NCBI GenBank assembly: GCA_963934295.1
Contig: CAWVXY010000005.1
Span: 52,961 to 116,960 of the forward strand
Direction: 5' to 3'
DNA from: Seribacter sp963934295
GTDB taxonomy: Bacteria; Verrucomicrobiota; Verrucomicrobiia; Opitutales; Seribacteraceae
DNA length: 64,000 nt
The position numbers and the translations under genes were made by a program. Positions 1 to 10,300 of this stretch are shown here, piece after piece. Below the pieces are notes generated by a model, which did no database searches, was not told the DNA's origin, and saw nothing but the letters and a program-made list of their open reading frames with translations. Within the stretch, counting starts at the first letter, position 1. Every line of letters begins with the position of its first letter.

Positions 1-351
1 AGCCTCAAAAATCTTGATGCTAACAAACTTTTTGTCCGTTTCTCCGAAGAATTGTTCGACTACCCCTTTTGGCTCCAGGATTTAAGTCATTTTCCTCTTT
101 TTTTCACTCTTGCCTGGCTATGGTCTTGGCAACTTGGATGTATCGAAAAGATTTCAAAATGCTTTACCCATGCTGCATTTCTGTTCTCCTGCTTTTATGC
201 GATAGCTAACGAAATGGCTCAGGCTTTTATTCCCGACCGGTTCCCATCCCCTGGCGACTTAATTATGAATTTAGCCGGTGTGCTATTCGGTTTGGCTTCT
301 CATTCTTATTTTTACCAAAGGAGTGAAAAACAGAGCCTCGGAAAAAATTAA
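1..351 (+). CDS. VanZ-like membrane protein, 5' end cut by the window
   Basis: The reading frame is open from base 1 and ends at a TAA, so the true start lies outside the window. The visible 116 residues contain hydrophobic segments (around FPLFFTLAWLWSW, HAAFLFSCFYAIA and LIMNLAGVLFGLAS). They also carry the VanZ-family signature: a conserved NE followed by Q-AFIPDR, then a PS-GD--MN--G turn before the last helix. VanZ-like proteins are small inner-membrane proteins; the founding member contributes to teicoplanin resistance, but most chromosomal members have no proven role. Its stop codon interlocks in a shared TTAA with the stop of the convergent M48 peptidase gene. An internal TTG at 52 is probably not the real start. 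Confidence 0.7.
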   Translation, partial: SLKNLDANKLFVRFSEELFDYPFWLQDLSHFPLFFTLAWLWSWQLGCIEKISKCFTHAAFLFSCFYAIANEMAQAFIPDRFPSPGDLIMNLAGVLFGLASHSYFYQRSEKQSLGKN

Positions 352-1607
352 TCCTTTCTCATCGCCCCTTCCCTCTCCAATAAGGTGGGATGGGAATAAT
401 GAAAACCAGCGAGCAAGGCATGTGGCAAAGGATGGGACAAATTCTCCACATACAATTTTCTTAAAGCAGAGATTAAAGGCTCCGCATCACCCACAGCTTT
501 TTTGGCAAAGTCATCCGCTTCAAACTCATGCTTTCTTGAAAAGAGATTACTTATCGGCGTAAGCCAGTAAGTGAAAAAACCCAGAGTTAAGGACAAACCA
601 ATGATCAAAGGACTCAAGGAAGAAGTTAAGGAGGAATCCAAACCAAGTCCCAAATAAAACCATTCGCTTTGAAGAAGATAGCCCATCAAGCCGAAACCGG
701 CCAAACCCATAATAAAAGCCATAACCAAACGTTTGGGAATATGCCCCAGCTTATAATGGCCTACTTCGTGCGCAAGCACCGCCTCAATCTCCTCGATTGA
801 CATCTGCTTGATCAAGGTATCATAAAGAACTATTCGACGAAAGCGCCCAAAACCAGTAAAATAAGCATTTGAATGACCGGATCGTTTACTCCCGTCAATC
901 ACCTCGATCGTGTTGGCTTTAAATCCGGTCTTATCCGACAATGCCATGAGTCGATCCTTCAACTCACCGTTTTCCAAGGGGGTAAGTTTATTAAAAAGAG
1001 GAAGAATTAATTTTGGATACAGCACCATCATGAGCAATTGTATACCAAAAAAGACCACAAATGCGGCTGCCCACCAATACTCAGGAGAAGCCTCAGATAT
1101 TGTACGGTACATCCATATTAACAGGGCGAGCATAAGGTAGGATAGCCCAAAACCCAAAATTGTACCCTTAATTTTATCCACGACCCAAAGCTTTTTAGTC
1201 GATTTATTAAAGCCAAATTTTTCTTCCAATGTAAATTGATTATACCAGTCAAAAAACAGCCCTGGTATTTGAAGTACATTCAATAAAGCAGTAGCAACAA
1301 AAGCCGCCCACCAGACTGAGTCAACTTTGGTTACGGGCCATACTTCGAAAACTTTAGGCAAAACATATAGAAAGACTGGAAAAAAAATAATAAATCCAAA
1401 AATTTCTTGTATCCTCGAGAAACGGCTTTTACTCAAAGAATATTTACTCGCTTTTTGCCAAGTTTCTTCATCCATCAATGACTTTGAATCCTCAGGTTGC
1501 TTATCCATCAAGTGGGCAACATGCCCTTCATTCAAAACCTTAAGATAATATTCGAATAAAAATTGGCACACGGCCAAAACCACAATAATTGTCTGCAATT
1601 CAGTCAT
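348..1607 (-). CDS. M48 family integral-membrane zinc metallopeptidase (Ste24/CAAX prenyl protease type)
   Basis: A 419-residue protein with the N-terminal multi-helix M48_N region (about residues 1-205) followed by the catalytic domain. The zinc motif is HEVGH, within LAHEVGHYKLGH near residue 280, and the downstream glutamate lies in FSRKHEFEADDFA near residue 360. This is the Ste24-like arrangement of membrane helices around an HExxH site; length matches the family (about 410-430). Bacterial members are thought to work in membrane protein quality control, because CAAX prenylation is absent in bacteria; the substrate cannot be read from sequence. ATG start at 1607. It is single and convergent with the VanZ-like gene, overlapping it by 4 nt. 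Confidence 0.9.
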   Translation of the reverse strand: MTELQTIIVVLAVCQFLFEYYLKVLNEGHVAHLMDKQPEDSKSLMDEETWQKASKYSLSKSRFSRIQEIFGFIIFFPVFLYVLPKVFEVWPVTKVDSVWWAAFVATALLNVLQIPGLFFDWYNQFTLEEKFGFNKSTKKLWVVDKIKGTILGFGLSYLMLALLIWMYRTISEASPEYWWAAAFVVFFGIQLLMMVLYPKLILPLFNKLTPLENGELKDRLMALSDKTGFKANTIEVIDGSKRSGHSNAYFTGFGRFRRIVLYDTLIKQMSIEEIEAVLAHEVGHYKLGHIPKRLVMAFIMGLAGFGLMGYLLQSEWFYLGLGLDSSLTSSLSPLIIGLSLTLGFFTYWLTPISNLFSRKHEFEADDFAKKAVGDAEPLISALRKLYVENLSHPLPHALLAGFHYSHPTLLEREGAMRKD

Positions 1608-1725
1608 TACCTCTTATGTAACCATACAATTTCACAATGTCGACCGTAGAGCTTTCAAAACTAATTTTATTACCACTTTACAGGACATCCTGAGTTCCAG
1701 TTTTGAAAAAAGTAGGAATAAATTG

Positions 1726-1844
1726 AGTAATTTAGTATGGCAATGCATGGTTTTCTTGTTTTGCTCACTTCGTTTAGGGAGAGCAATGGGACAGAACCCT
1801 CCATTTTTTCGGTCAACTCCTTATCAAATAAACCATAAATTACT
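1726..1844. repeat. Widely spaced inverted repeat
   Basis: AGTAATTTA (1726-1734) is the exact reverse complement of TAAATTACT (1836-1844), with about 101 bases between. Just inside each arm lies a further TGG/CCA match. The inner part also holds AGGGAGAGCAA (near 1777) against TTGCTCCCT (near 1844), an imperfect second pairing. It could be the remnant of a small non-autonomous element, a structured RNA, or chance in AT-rich DNA. Confidence 0.25.
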
Positions 1845-2013
1845 TGCTCCCTGATTTAATCATCTAGCGGTATCCATGATATTTTTTGTCAATTTGCGAG
1901 TATTTTCCTTGGGGCAAAAAAGATACTGTAATGAGTGGATGAAAGAATAGACTATTTCTTATCTAAATTTTAGTAACAATAAAGCTTTAATACTGTTTTT
2001 CAATTAGCTCTAT

Positions 2014-2041
2014 TTGAATTGCGATTATACAAAAATACTAT
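2014..2041 (+). promoter_or_regulatory. Possible sigma-70-like promoter of xseB-dxs
   Basis: TTGAAT at 2014-2019, a 16-base spacer and TACTAT at 2036-2041 (or TATAGA at 2039-2044 with a 19-base spacer). It would leave a very short leader before the ATG at 2060. AT-rich DNA produces such matches by chance, so this is tentative. Confidence 0.3.
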
Positions 2042-2059
2042 AGAAATAAGCCAACACAA

Positions 2060-2314
2060 ATGGGAAATCCTGAAACACAGTCCGATGATGAAGATGAACT
2101 CTCTTTTGAAGATGCATTAGCCAATCTTGAAGAAATCATTCAAAGAATGGAGTCAGGCGAGGCTCCACTCGACTCTTTGGTCACTCACTATCAAACCGGT
2201 GTAAAAATGTTAAAACTCTGCCGTGAGAAGATTGAAGGGGCAGAAATGAAGATTAAGGAAGTTCAGGAAAAAGACGGGGAATTCATTGAAAAAGATTTTG
2301 AGGATATGGTGTGA
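2060..2314 (+). CDS. xseB: Exodeoxyribonuclease VII small subunit
   Basis: An 84-residue protein with the XseB signature: SFEDALANLEEII near residue 13, then RMESGEAPLDSL and a long amphipathic helix ending GAEMKIKEV. It is a small helical-hairpin protein that packs several copies along the XseA catalytic subunit to form exonuclease VII, which degrades single-stranded DNA from both ends. The typical family length is 70-85. It overlaps the dxs start by one base in a TGATG, so the two genes are probably translationally coupled. xseB next to dxs also occurs in enteric bacteria, where ispA lies between them; ispA is absent here and xseA is not in the window. Confidence 0.93.
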   Translation: MGNPETQSDDEDELSFEDALANLEEIIQRMESGEAPLDSLVTHYQTGVKMLKLCREKIEGAEMKIKEVQEKDGEFIEKDFEDMV

Positions 2315-4236
2315 TGGATAATAATACTGAAATTTTAAAAAATATAAAGTGTCCGGGTGATGTAAAATCTCTCGACGAAAAACAACTCGAAGTTCTTTGT
2401 GAGGAAATTCGTAATCGTATCATTGGTGCAACTTCCCAAAATGGTGGCCATGTAGGTCCCAATCTTGGGGTTGTTGAATTAACCGTGGCTCTCCATATTG
2501 CCTTTGATACGCCAAAAGATTCCTTCTTTTGGGATGTTTCTCACCAGGGCTATGTTCATAAATTACTTACCGGGCGAAATGATGAGCGTTTCGAAAAAAT
2601 CAGGCAATCTGAAGGCTTGAGCGGTTTCCTTTCCCGTGAGGAAAGTGAACATGATGCCTTTGGTGCCGGGCATGCGGGTACTGCCCTATCCTCGGCACTG
2701 GGCCGTTGTATTGCAAGAGATCTGAGTAAAAAAGATGATCATGTGGTTGCAGTGGCCGGTGATGCGGCTTTTACCTGTGGGATTACCCTGGAGGCCTTGA
2801 ACAACATAGCCAGTTCAACCAAGCGATTTATTTTGGTCTTGAACGATAATGAATGGTCCATTGCCAAGAACGTGGGTGCATTTTCTAAATACTTTAATGA
2901 ATTAATAACCAACCCAGCTTACACACGCCTTCACAAGGATGCTGAAAATTTTCTCACCCAAATGCCTGGTGGTCCATCCCTAATGAAATTCCTGTCCAAG
3001 GCAAAACGGGACACCAAAGAATTAATAGCACCATCCAGTATTTTTGAAAAAATGGGTATCCGTTATCTAGGACCCATTGACGGACATGATGTGCAGTCAT
3101 TAGTTCGCTTCTTCGAGTTTGCTAAAACTTCGGATGAACCGATCGTTCTCCATTTACTCACTCAAAAGGGGAAGGGCTTTCCTGTTGCTTTAGAAGAGCC
3201 TGAAAAATGGCACGGTTCCGGTCCGTTTGATAAGGAGACTGGAAAAAGTAAGCCCTCTTCTCCCTCGGCTCCTCCTAAGTTTCAAGATGTGTTCGGCGAA
3301 TGCCTCTCGAACTTAGCGGCAAAAAATGAAGATATTGTTGGTATTACCGCAGCTATGCCTAGCGGGACGGGCTTGGACGCCCTGCACAAGGCAATACCCG
3401 AGCGCTTTTTCGATGTGGGTATAGCCGAGGAACATGCAGTTCTCTTGGCTGCAGGTATGGCAACCGGAGGAAAACTCCCGGTTTGCGCAATCTATTCAAC
3501 TTTTCTACAAAGAGCCTATGACCCCATCATTCATGATGTCTGTCTGCAAAATCTGCCAGTGACATTTTGTCTGGACCGGGCGGGTTTATCCCCAAATGAT
3601 GGTCCGACCCACCATGGATTATTCGACCTTTCATACCTCCGCTGCGTACCCAATGGTATTATCATGCAACCTAAGGATGAAGATGAACTCCAAGACATGA
3701 TGGCAACCGGAATTGAATCAGGATCCCCTTCATTTATCCGTTATCCTCGCGGTGAAGGTGTTGGTGTGAAGCGAAAAGATAAACCCCTTCCTTTAGAAAT
3801 AGGAAAAGCAGAGGTTTTACGTAAGGGTTCTCTTTGTGCCATTTGGGCGATTGGAGATTTTGTACAAATCGCCCTCTCCATCGCGGATCAGTTAAAAGAA
3901 AAATATGGTATTCAAATTACGGTGGTTAATGCTCGTTTCATCAAACCACTTGATAAAGAAACTCTTCTAGAACAGGCAAAAAACCACCAAAGTATTGTAA
4001 CTATGGAGGACAATGTTCTCATGGGTGGTTTTGGCTCAAGTATTCTCGAAGAGTTTGAGCAAAATGGAATTACCATCTCCGTAAAACGCTTCGGGTGGCC
4101 TGATAAGTTCATCGAGCATGGAAACTCGGTCGATGAACTAAGGAGTAAGGTTGGATTGGACAGAGAAAGCTTATATAATTCTATCGAAGACCTTCTTTCC
4201 TTACAAGGCCATGTAGTAACTCCTATTTTCGCTTAA
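2314..4236 (+). CDS. dxs: 1-deoxy-D-xylulose-5-phosphate synthase
   Basis: The thiamine-diphosphate enzyme that condenses pyruvate with glyceraldehyde 3-phosphate, the first step of the MEP isoprenoid route. About 640 residues, normal for the family. Visible motifs: WDVSHQGYVHK with the active-site His at about 77, the ThDP/Mg segment GDAAFTCG at about 149 with EALNN after it, GPIDGHDV near 260, the pyrimidine-domain glutamate in VGIAEEHAV, and DRAGL-PNDGPTHHG with FDLSYLRC. The canonical GDG of the cofactor motif reads GDA here. I chose the ATG that overlaps the xseB stop (TGATG); a GTG one codon upstream is also possible. Its product also feeds thiamine synthesis in many bacteria. Confidence 0.93.
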   Translation: MDNNTEILKNIKCPGDVKSLDEKQLEVLCEEIRNRIIGATSQNGGHVGPNLGVVELTVALHIAFDTPKDSFFWDVSHQGYVHKLLTGRNDERFEKIRQSEGLSGFLSREESEHDAFGAGHAGTALSSALGRCIARDLSKKDDHVVAVAGDAAFTCGITLEALNNIASSTKRFILVLNDNEWSIAKNVGAFSKYFNELITNPAYTRLHKDAENFLTQMPGGPSLMKFLSKAKRDTKELIAPSSIFEKMGIRYLGPIDGHDVQSLVRFFEFAKTSDEPIVLHLLTQKGKGFPVALEEPEKWHGSGPFDKETGKSKPSSPSAPPKFQDVFGECLSNLAAKNEDIVGITAAMPSGTGLDALHKAIPERFFDVGIAEEHAVLLAAGMATGGKLPVCAIYSTFLQRAYDPIIHDVCLQNLPVTFCLDRAGLSPNDGPTHHGLFDLSYLRCVPNGIIMQPKDEDELQDMMATGIESGSPSFIRYPRGEGVGVKRKDKPLPLEIGKAEVLRKGSLCAIWAIGDFVQIALSIADQLKEKYGIQITVVNARFIKPLDKETLLEQAKNHQSIVTMEDNVLMGGFGSSILEEFEQNGITISVKRFGWPDKFIEHGNSVDELRSKVGLDRESLYNSIEDLLSLQGHVVTPIFA

Positions 4237-4302
4237 ACAAAGCCAGTCTTTTCCTTTTTTATTAATACGATTGTCACTCCTCAATAAAGAGATTTCATAT
4301 CC

Positions 4303-7300
4303 CTATTCGAATGTGATCCATTTATCTTCGTTGTAAATAAAAACTAAGGAAGGTAGATCATTACGCTTCCTTTGAAAATACATCCATTCCCCACTGAGAG
4401 TAGAGTATAAATACCCCGTTCCTAATGTGGCATCCCAGTTTACTGAATCAGTCCATAACCATCCCCACTTCTCAGTCCAAAACCAAACTGCATCAGTTTT
4501 AGTTCCTGAAGCAAGATAGACCCAGAGAAAGTCCTCGTGATATGTCCACAAGTTTGAGAAGGAATGGAAATATCCCAACCAATTAGTCTTCCAATCTCCG
4601 AGTTCAGTAGAAGTGGCATCCTGAATGATTTTCGGCTGAACCATTAGAGTATAATTTAGTTCTTCACGGTGAGATGTGTTTTGATCAATGAATTTATGAA
4701 CAAAGATTTGAATCTGATGGCTTCCAAGATCTCCTTCCGTAGGCGTTCCCTCAATTGAAAATTTACTCGCTGAATCCCTGATTAAATTTAACCAGGATGG
4801 TAGACCTTGAGGAAGAATTAAAATATCATCCATTATTGTTCCGGAAAGGGTAAATTCCGATCGGTACTTACTAAATTGAGGACTTGAAAGTAATGGATCT
4901 CCAAGAATAAAAAATGCAGAAGTGCTATCCATGACCTCGATTGTCCATTCACAAGTTAAACCAGCAAGGCCAGTTGAATTAATATCAAACTTAACATTCG
5001 ATACTGTTCCTACTGTTACTGGACTATGCCCCCAGACCAAGCCCGTTCCATCTTTGAAGAGTTCAATATTCAACCATTCCGGTTTTTCAGAAATATGAAG
5101 GCTTAATGGAGCGCCCTTTGGCCAAGGTCCGGTAATGAAATCATATTCATACACATTTGAGGATAATACACTTGTCTGTGGTGTTGGATAAAAAGTTGGA
5201 CTGAATTGTTTAGGACCAAATAGGGAAACATAAGAATTTTGATTACCAGTTACTGCGCTAGGAAAAATTCCTCCCGAAGAAATCTCCCCCCCGGAAATTC
5301 CGCTTACTAAAAAATGTCCAACCATTGAACTGTCAATTTGGTTAATAATATCTTCGCCGCCCCCACCTAGATGTATCGCATCCAGCACATGACTTCCATC
5401 AATAGCAAGAAGAGCAATGTAGCAATCTCTTCCCCCAGAAGTGGAAAAAGATTTTTTAGCCAAATCAATATCATTATCAAAAGAACCAGCAAAAAAGATT
5501 TGACCGACATTATTTACCATTGCGTCAATTGAATCATTACCTGTTCCACCATAAGCAGAAAGTGAGACGCAATTACCGGTATCAGTTAATACCGCGATAA
5601 ACCCATCTTGTTTTCCGTAGCTTTTTATTTTTCGATTTCCCCATTTAAAATCAGTCATAAAATTACCACATACTATGATCCGTTTTAATGACTGAATGGT
5701 GAATGAAGTAATTTCATCATCTCCTGGCCCTCCACCAAAATAAATATTTTCCCAACTTCCACGAGTATCCAATTTAGCTATAAAACAATCATTCAGACCA
5801 ACAGCACTTTGTGAGATTGAACCAAAGACAGATTTACCACGATAAGAACCAGCCAGAAAAATTTCCCCATTCGGACCGACTCTAATATCAGAAACAAAAT
5901 CATCATCGGTACCACCAAATGCCTGAAACCACTCAACGCTTGAGACATCGACCTGAGGGACTTTCAAAATAAATCCATCCTTCTCACCTTTCGACTGAAC
6001 AGAATGAGAACCGTGGGAAAAGGTTCCCTTAAATTCTCCAGAAATTAAAAATTTATTATCAACAAGAATAGACTTCTTAAAATATTCTCCTCCAGAACCT
6101 CCGATTCGGGTCAGATTTTTTAAAGAACCATTGGTTGACCATTGAACTACGAATAAATCAGAACCACCTATCGCATTTATGCTAAAAGGTCCAACCTGCA
6201 GGGTTCCAGTAAAGTCTCCCATTATATATATTTCACTGTCAACATCGGTAATAATCGATTTTATAGAAAGTGAACCTGAACTTATTAAATGAATAGATTT
6301 AGAAATCTCACCATCTAAACCGATGGAACTCACAAAGCCATCATTACTTCCTTGGCTCGAAAAAGTATTTTGGCCCAATTTTATGGAATTTAAAAAAGTC
6401 CCTCCAATTAAATAACCTCCATCTAAAAAACTTGAGGAAGAAGAAACCGAAACATCTTTTCCCAAATTCATAACCACGGAAAAATCAGGTAATATCTCAT
6501 CCGAACGCATAGAACGAGAGTTTGCAGAAACCGAGTAATTGAGATCCAAGTCGGACACCCCTCCGTCGGCATTATAAGCTCGGATTCTGATACTTCCCTC
6601 TTGCCCCGTGAAGGGCGGAACGAGCCCTCCTAGCATACCTGTACCATCTCGGTTATCCTGAAAATTAATCCAATCTGGTCCACTCACCATCATTAACCGA
6701 ACAACTGATTGATTGAGCACCTTAATCTCCTCATTAAAAAATTCATTTTCCAACAAAGTAAGATCGAGTACTGATTGGAATGAAGGGCTTCCCTGCATAG
6801 ACTCAAGTTTAAGTAAAAATTTACTGCCTTCGGAAACTAAATTTCCATTCAAGGAAAACGGCACAGTCAATGCCGCACCAACTAGAACAGTGCCAAAAGA
6901 ATCTACTTGGAATCCAGAAAGAGTATCCTGCCCAGTCGATCCAATGAGTTCTTCCCATAAAATTGATCCGTTTAAAGGATTCAACTTAATTGCCATTAAA
7001 TCATCCTGTCCCAGTGATGAATAGACATGGGAACTCCCTGGCAGAGATAAGTTTCCATCAAAACTTAAAATGCATAAAGGATAACCGAAGGGATCGATTT
7101 GAATTTCCCCTGCATTTGATTTTCCGCTTGCAGAAAGAGCAACCAGCCAATTTGGAACTAAGTCTAAATTAAGAGAAGATATAAACCCACTTTCTGAGGA
7201 TGTAGATAAAATGGTCTTATTATCAATAACTAATTTGGTTTTAAATTCTCCAGAAAGAAAAATGGATTCTTTTTCAAACCTAAATCCAATTGCTTTATTG

Positions 7301-10300
7301 TGAAATCCGGTAATTAAAGATTTTCCCGCCACCACTTCTCCATTTTTAGAAAACTTGATCACCGTGCAATACATGGGGTCTGAATTCTTTTGAGTATTAC
7401 TGACTGATAAAAAGGATCCGTCTGGGAGGCTATCTAACCCAACCATTTCTTCGACACCCGTTCCACCAAACGTTTTAAGCCAACCAAATCCACCATCTTT
7501 CTTTATATTCCAAATAAAATTATCACTCTCCCCTTGAGCGTTCCAGGTTTGAGAATCAAGGCGAAGTTGTTGTCTAAAATTACCTCCGATTTGAATTGAT
7601 TGATCGGGAGTTTCCATTAATTCAAAGTTTTCCAAAGTGGATGAACAGGCTAAAGTTTTGAACCATATTCGTTTCAAATTTGAATCGAGTTTAAGTACAA
7701 ATAAGTTGTGGCTTCCTTTTGAACGGACCAAATTTTCACCAAAGGAAAGATTTCCACGAAAAACACCGCATACTAAAATATGGTTATCTTCTAGGGTAAG
7801 AGTTTTCTTAAGTCTGATACTCTCCGCATTAAATGTAATAGAATTTATAGGATTTGAAAAATCTGTGTATTCTGCATAACGAGCTAACCTGGATTCGCGA
7901 TCGGATACAAATTCAAGGAGCACAACACCTTTGCCTAAGATTGAAAAGTCCTCAAAATTAATGTTGGCTTGGGAGTTTACTGAGCTCGTCTGCACGGTAT
8001 TATTTCCTTCAACCACTTGGATTTTTCGTTTTAACAAAGAAAAATTTCCTGCAGAATCAGTTGATCGATAGCTAATAAGATTAAGCCCTTTTTGACTACT
8101 ATCCACCGTTCCATTTACCTCAACGGTGGCACTTAAATCCTGACCATCCTGATCCAAAGAAAGATATCCAGGTTCAACATAGTTTTCTCCAATTCTTAAT
8201 CTTATAAATTCATTTCCTTTGAGGCTAAGATTGGGGGGAGTGGAATCCGTGACTTTTAAATTGTATTCCTTCGTTGCCCTGCTTTTTCCATCTTCCCAAA
8301 ATGATATTTTGATAACCGTATCACCAACCAGGTGGGAAGGAACAATTCCATGCAACTTGAAGAGATCAAATTCTACTTTCTCTATTTTCATCCATGTAGG
8401 ACTCTCCAATAAAAAAGCCTCAATCTTTGAATTGAAAACTACATTGGAAACCTTAAAATGTTCAACAAACAACCTCCCTGCGGGTATCGAAGAATTAGTA
8501 GGATCCGAAACTTCAAAAGAATCAAAGCTTTCCACGACCAAAGCGGTAATTTCAATCTCATCAAAACTCACACCATCTGAAACTCTAATTTTGAATTTAT
8601 CTTCTTTAGCCACGGAATAGGGAAGATAAGTGATAGATGGAGATTGGACCCCATTCCCACTAACTTTTGCCTCACCTAAAGATGGTAACAAATTTGGAGA
8701 AAGGCTCCACTGAAGAAGTCCACCTTCAATATCAGTTGCGTATAATCTTGAAAGATCCGATGGTTTAGCATTTCCAGATCGGTCAAAACGAACAACAGCA
8801 GAAGACCCCAAGTTTATTACCGGACTCGAATTTTTTCCATCCACAATTAATTGGGTGTTTGCAACCGAGAATCGTCCCGTATCATCGGTCACGACAAAGG
8901 CAAGTTGGTATCGATCCCCGCTTGTTTGAGATGGAGGAACTCCAACCAAACGGGCAGTGCCCGATGAAGAATTCTGTTCCACTAATTGAAGCCAGGAATT
9001 TCCTCCCGAAGGAAGACCAAAAACCTTAATATTCCTGATACTGAAATCAGGATCATAGGTTTTAATTTCAAAGTCAAATTGAGCCCCTTCTTTCGCGACT
9101 AAAATGGAATCGAATGAATTTGAAAAAACGGGAGGATCCGGAAGTCCACGAACCTGTATACGGACCGGAAGAATTGAATGCCTGTGACCATCATAAACTT
9201 TTAGTTGGACAATATCTTCACCAAAATAATTAAGTGCCGGAGAGTAAGAAAACACATCAGGTCTTTCACCCAAGCCTTCAACTAGAACATTCGCCCCGCT
9301 AGTCGGAATTCCGGACAATGTCCAAGTCAAAGCTTTAGCATCAGGATTCCCCGGATCAGGATCCAGGGCTAAATAATCAGAGGGTGCAAACCAACCGCCT
9401 CTTAAACTGCTGGAATTTGAATCTTCGTCGACATATACAATAAGGTCGGTAATTGTTTTGTTCGCCTCACTTACCGATTTAAAAACAGGTGGATAATTAT
9501 CTATTCTAACCTGAAGATCAAATGACTGAACCTTGGAGGTTTCATTGGAATCAAAAACCTCAAGAGAAATAGTATGATTTCCTTCATCTTTGACCGCAGC
9601 CAATCCATAAAGGATTCCCGTCCCGTTACCCTCATCCTTAAAACTTAACCATTCAGGTAACTTACCTGAAATATTGAGATCTATTGAATGCCATGAATAA
9701 TTCCAATCGGCGTCGAAAGTTTTTACTTGATATACATAAACTGATTCGTCGTTCCAACTGTATGTTCCATTCTTGTCAGTCATTGGAGTGCTGGAAAAGA
9801 TGGGAGGATCATTTACTGGAGAAACCTCAACATTCACCAAAATCGTATCATATTTAGGTGGTGATCCCTCGATCCCCCCTCCATCGGTTACCTTTACCGT
9901 AAAGAAATCTGAGCCAGAAAAGTTTCCGTCGGGAGAATAAATAAAAGTACCCGGACTGGAACCAGTGCCCGAAACGGAAACGGTACCAAAGTTGGGCTCA
10001 ATAAAAGACCATACTAAATCATTTGCAGAAGTTTCGTGATCAGCACCAACTAAATTGGGTGCATTCCAACTTGTATTATCATCCTCGATCATTGTAACCG
10101 AGACCGAAGCCGAACCAGAATTGATTAATGGTGCATAATTAAGAACCCGCACCTGAACTTTAAATTCAGCGGAATTATATAAACCAGTTGAATCTGTAAT
10201 TAGTAAAGAAAAGGTTGAATTACCTTCATCACTTTCCCCTGGAACTCCTGCCAATTGAACAACTCCAGTGGAACGATCAAAAGAGGCAACTCCGAGCCAT

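Larger units (their letters stand above)
1608..2059. other. 452-base intergenic region with no recognisable gene
   Basis: The divergent M48 and xseB genes flank this stretch. No ORF of convincing length, tRNA or riboswitch is visible. It contains a widely spaced inverted repeat (AGTAATTTA at 1726-1734 against its complement at 1836-1844), described under findings, and a possible promoter for xseB near its right end. Otherwise I see nothing in it. Confidence 0.5.

Noticed and set aside
6713..8620. Plus-strand ORFs (for example 6713-7024, 7637-7879, 8219-8620) opposite the giant gene
   Set aside because: They are reading-frame shadows of the 3282-residue minus-strand gene, with no motif or ribosome site of their own.
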